Of a stretch of 64,000 nucleotides of DNA, positions 63,224-64,000 are shown piece after piece. Each line of letters begins with the position of its first letter. Position 1 is the stretch's first letter. Made by a program: the position numbers and the translations under genes. The notes below the pieces were generated by a model that was not told the DNA's origin, made no database searches, and saw only the letters and a list, made by a program, of their open reading frames with translations. Source of the DNA: Berkiella sp964594635 (GTDB lineage Bacteria; Pseudomonadota; Gammaproteobacteria; Berkiellales; Berkiellaceae); contig CAZQMV010000010.1 in the NCBI GenBank assembly GCA_964594635.1, positions 1 to 64,000 of the forward strand. Direction: 5' to 3'.

Positions 63224-64000
63224 CTAATTCTCATCTTCATTTGTGGGAGTGGATTTGCCTTGGATCTGCAACGCAAGTTCATAAAGCGCATTTTTTGGAT
63301 GTCCTGTTAATTGCACCGCCAATTTAACGGCCTGCTTCACCGGTAACTCAGCAAGCAAAATCTGCATGACACGCATTTGCTCGGCAATTTCCTCAACGGT
63401 TTCTGTTTTACCTTCATCCGGCGCTATCAATAATACAAACTCACCCTTTAACGGGATCACGCCTTCTTTTACACGTTCTAAAATTACCTGCAAACTACCG
63501 GCATAAATGGTTTCAAATTTTTTGGTGATCTCTTTGGCGATGCACGCTTGGCGATCTGCCCCTAGGATTTGCGTGCATTCTTCTAACAATTCCAATATCC
63601 GATGTGGCGCTTCATAAAAAATCACTGTGCTTGGAAAGTCTTTAAGCGCAGCTATGCGATTACGACGCCCCGATTTAGCCGGTAAAAACCCTTCAAACAA
63701 AAACTTGGCACTCGGTAACCCTGAAGCACTTAACGCAGCAATGGCGGCACAGGCACCCGGTACTGGAATGACTTGGATCCCTGCTTGATGGGCCTTTTGC
63801 ACAAGGTGATAGCCCGGATCACTAATCAGCGGTGTCCCTGCGTCACTGATGAGTGCTCCATTTTCGCCAGTAGTGATTTTTTCAATTAATTCATCTGCTC
63901 TATCACGTTCATTATGATCATGGTAAGACACTAAATGCGTGGAAATCCCTAAGCGCTGTAGTAACCCAAGACTATGTCGCGTATCCTCAGCAGCTATCCA
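63224..64000 (-). CDS. rsmI: 16S rRNA 2'-O-ribose C1402 methyltransferase RsmI (5' end beyond window)
   Basis: The coding frame runs off the window at 64000; 258 C-terminal residues are visible. AAEDTRHSLGLLQRLGI, YHDHNERDRADELI, SDAGTPLISDPGYHLV and PVPGACAAIAALSASGLP identify the SAM-binding core. The helical C-terminal segment HPKNALYELALQ follows. Partner of RsmH on the same nucleotide. The frame would open further upstream; a GTG at 63931 is internal and not the start. Confidence 0.96.
   Translation of the reverse strand, partial: WIAAEDTRHSLGLLQRLGISTHLVSYHDHNERDRADELIEKITTGENGALISDAGTPLISDPGYHLVQKAHQAGIQVIPVPGACAAIAALSASGLPSAKFLFEGFLPAKSGRRNRIAALKDFPSTVIFYEAPHRILELLEECTQILGADRQACIAKEITKKFETIYAGSLQVILERVKEGVIPLKGEFVLLIAPDEGKTETVEEIAEQMRVMQILLAELPVKQAVKLAVQLTGHPKNALYELALQIQGKSTPTNEDEN

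Noticed and set aside
63292..63307. TTTTTTGGATGTCCTG in rsmI looks like an extra REP core
   Set aside because: It encodes the conserved C-terminal HPKNALY region of RsmI in frame, and no partner core lies nearby, so it is probably chance.

Overview
The window is a gammaproteobacterial chromosome segment. It carries a complete division and cell-wall (dcw) cluster, type IV pilus genes pilA and pilBCD, a bacterial type A RNase P RNA and a tRNA-Thr. These are interleaved with many long, AT-rich genes of eukaryote-like or unrecognised character: a divergent protein kinase, a lipid-kinase-like protein, a macro-domain protein, a leucine-rich-repeat remnant and very long coiled-coil proteins. That mixture, moderate-to-low GC and several dispersed repeat families resemble host-associated Legionellales/Coxiellales. 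The exact genus is not determinable from the sequence alone, and no Dot/Icm secretion genes lie in the window, so 'effector' is an inference throughout.

Region 1 (1-13.8 kb) is accessory-rich. It holds an orphan umuC, a seven-unit tandem repeat array, unrecognised proteins, a broken LRR membrane gene, an epimerase, a glutamine amidotransferase, a TetR-secreted glycosidase pair, and a NYN-gshA-gshB group for glutathione synthesis. These are followed by a possible double-glycine-leader peptide coupled to a mini-ORF and a PAP2 phosphatase, then a divergent kinase flanked by three copies of a ~98-bp structured repeat, then a second PAP2 protein.

Region 2 (14-22.3 kb) is an effector-like island: a GDHDxHxGN kinase-like protein, a 1146-residue macro-domain protein, a REP-associated transposase (RAYT) bracketed by its probable REP palindromes, and a two-helix membrane protein.

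Region 3 (22.3-34.1 kb) holds nhaA, a membrane GAF-GGDEF-EAL protein, tRNA-Thr(CGU), a sigma-54-type promoter with pilA, a GT-C-like membrane protein that may glycosylate pilin, and then pilB-pilC-pilD-coaE-zapD-yacG.

Region 4 (34.2-61.6 kb), after one giant coiled-coil gene, is all on the minus strand except dciA: mraZ-rsmH-ftsL-ftsI-murE-murF-mraY-murD-ftsW-murG-murC-murB-ddl-ftsQ-ftsA-ftsZ-lpxC, then dciA (opposite strand), an M23 peptidase, secA and mutT. A strong promoter with three 10-bp-spaced GTGGG-type boxes precedes mraZ and is the expected MraZ operator. A MITE-like hairpin sits between dciA and lpxC.

Region 5 (61.8-64 kb) holds a decayed AbiE toxin-antitoxin remnant, rnpB and the 3' part of rsmI. 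rnpB contains, in its P12 helix, a copy of a ~80-bp repeat also present at the very start of the window.

Most noteworthy: the repeat inside RNase P RNA, the REP/RAYT system with its unusual head-to-tail array, the three-copy element with mutually exclusive hairpins around the kinase gene, the macro-domain giant, and the leader-peptide/mini-ORF/PAP2 unit.
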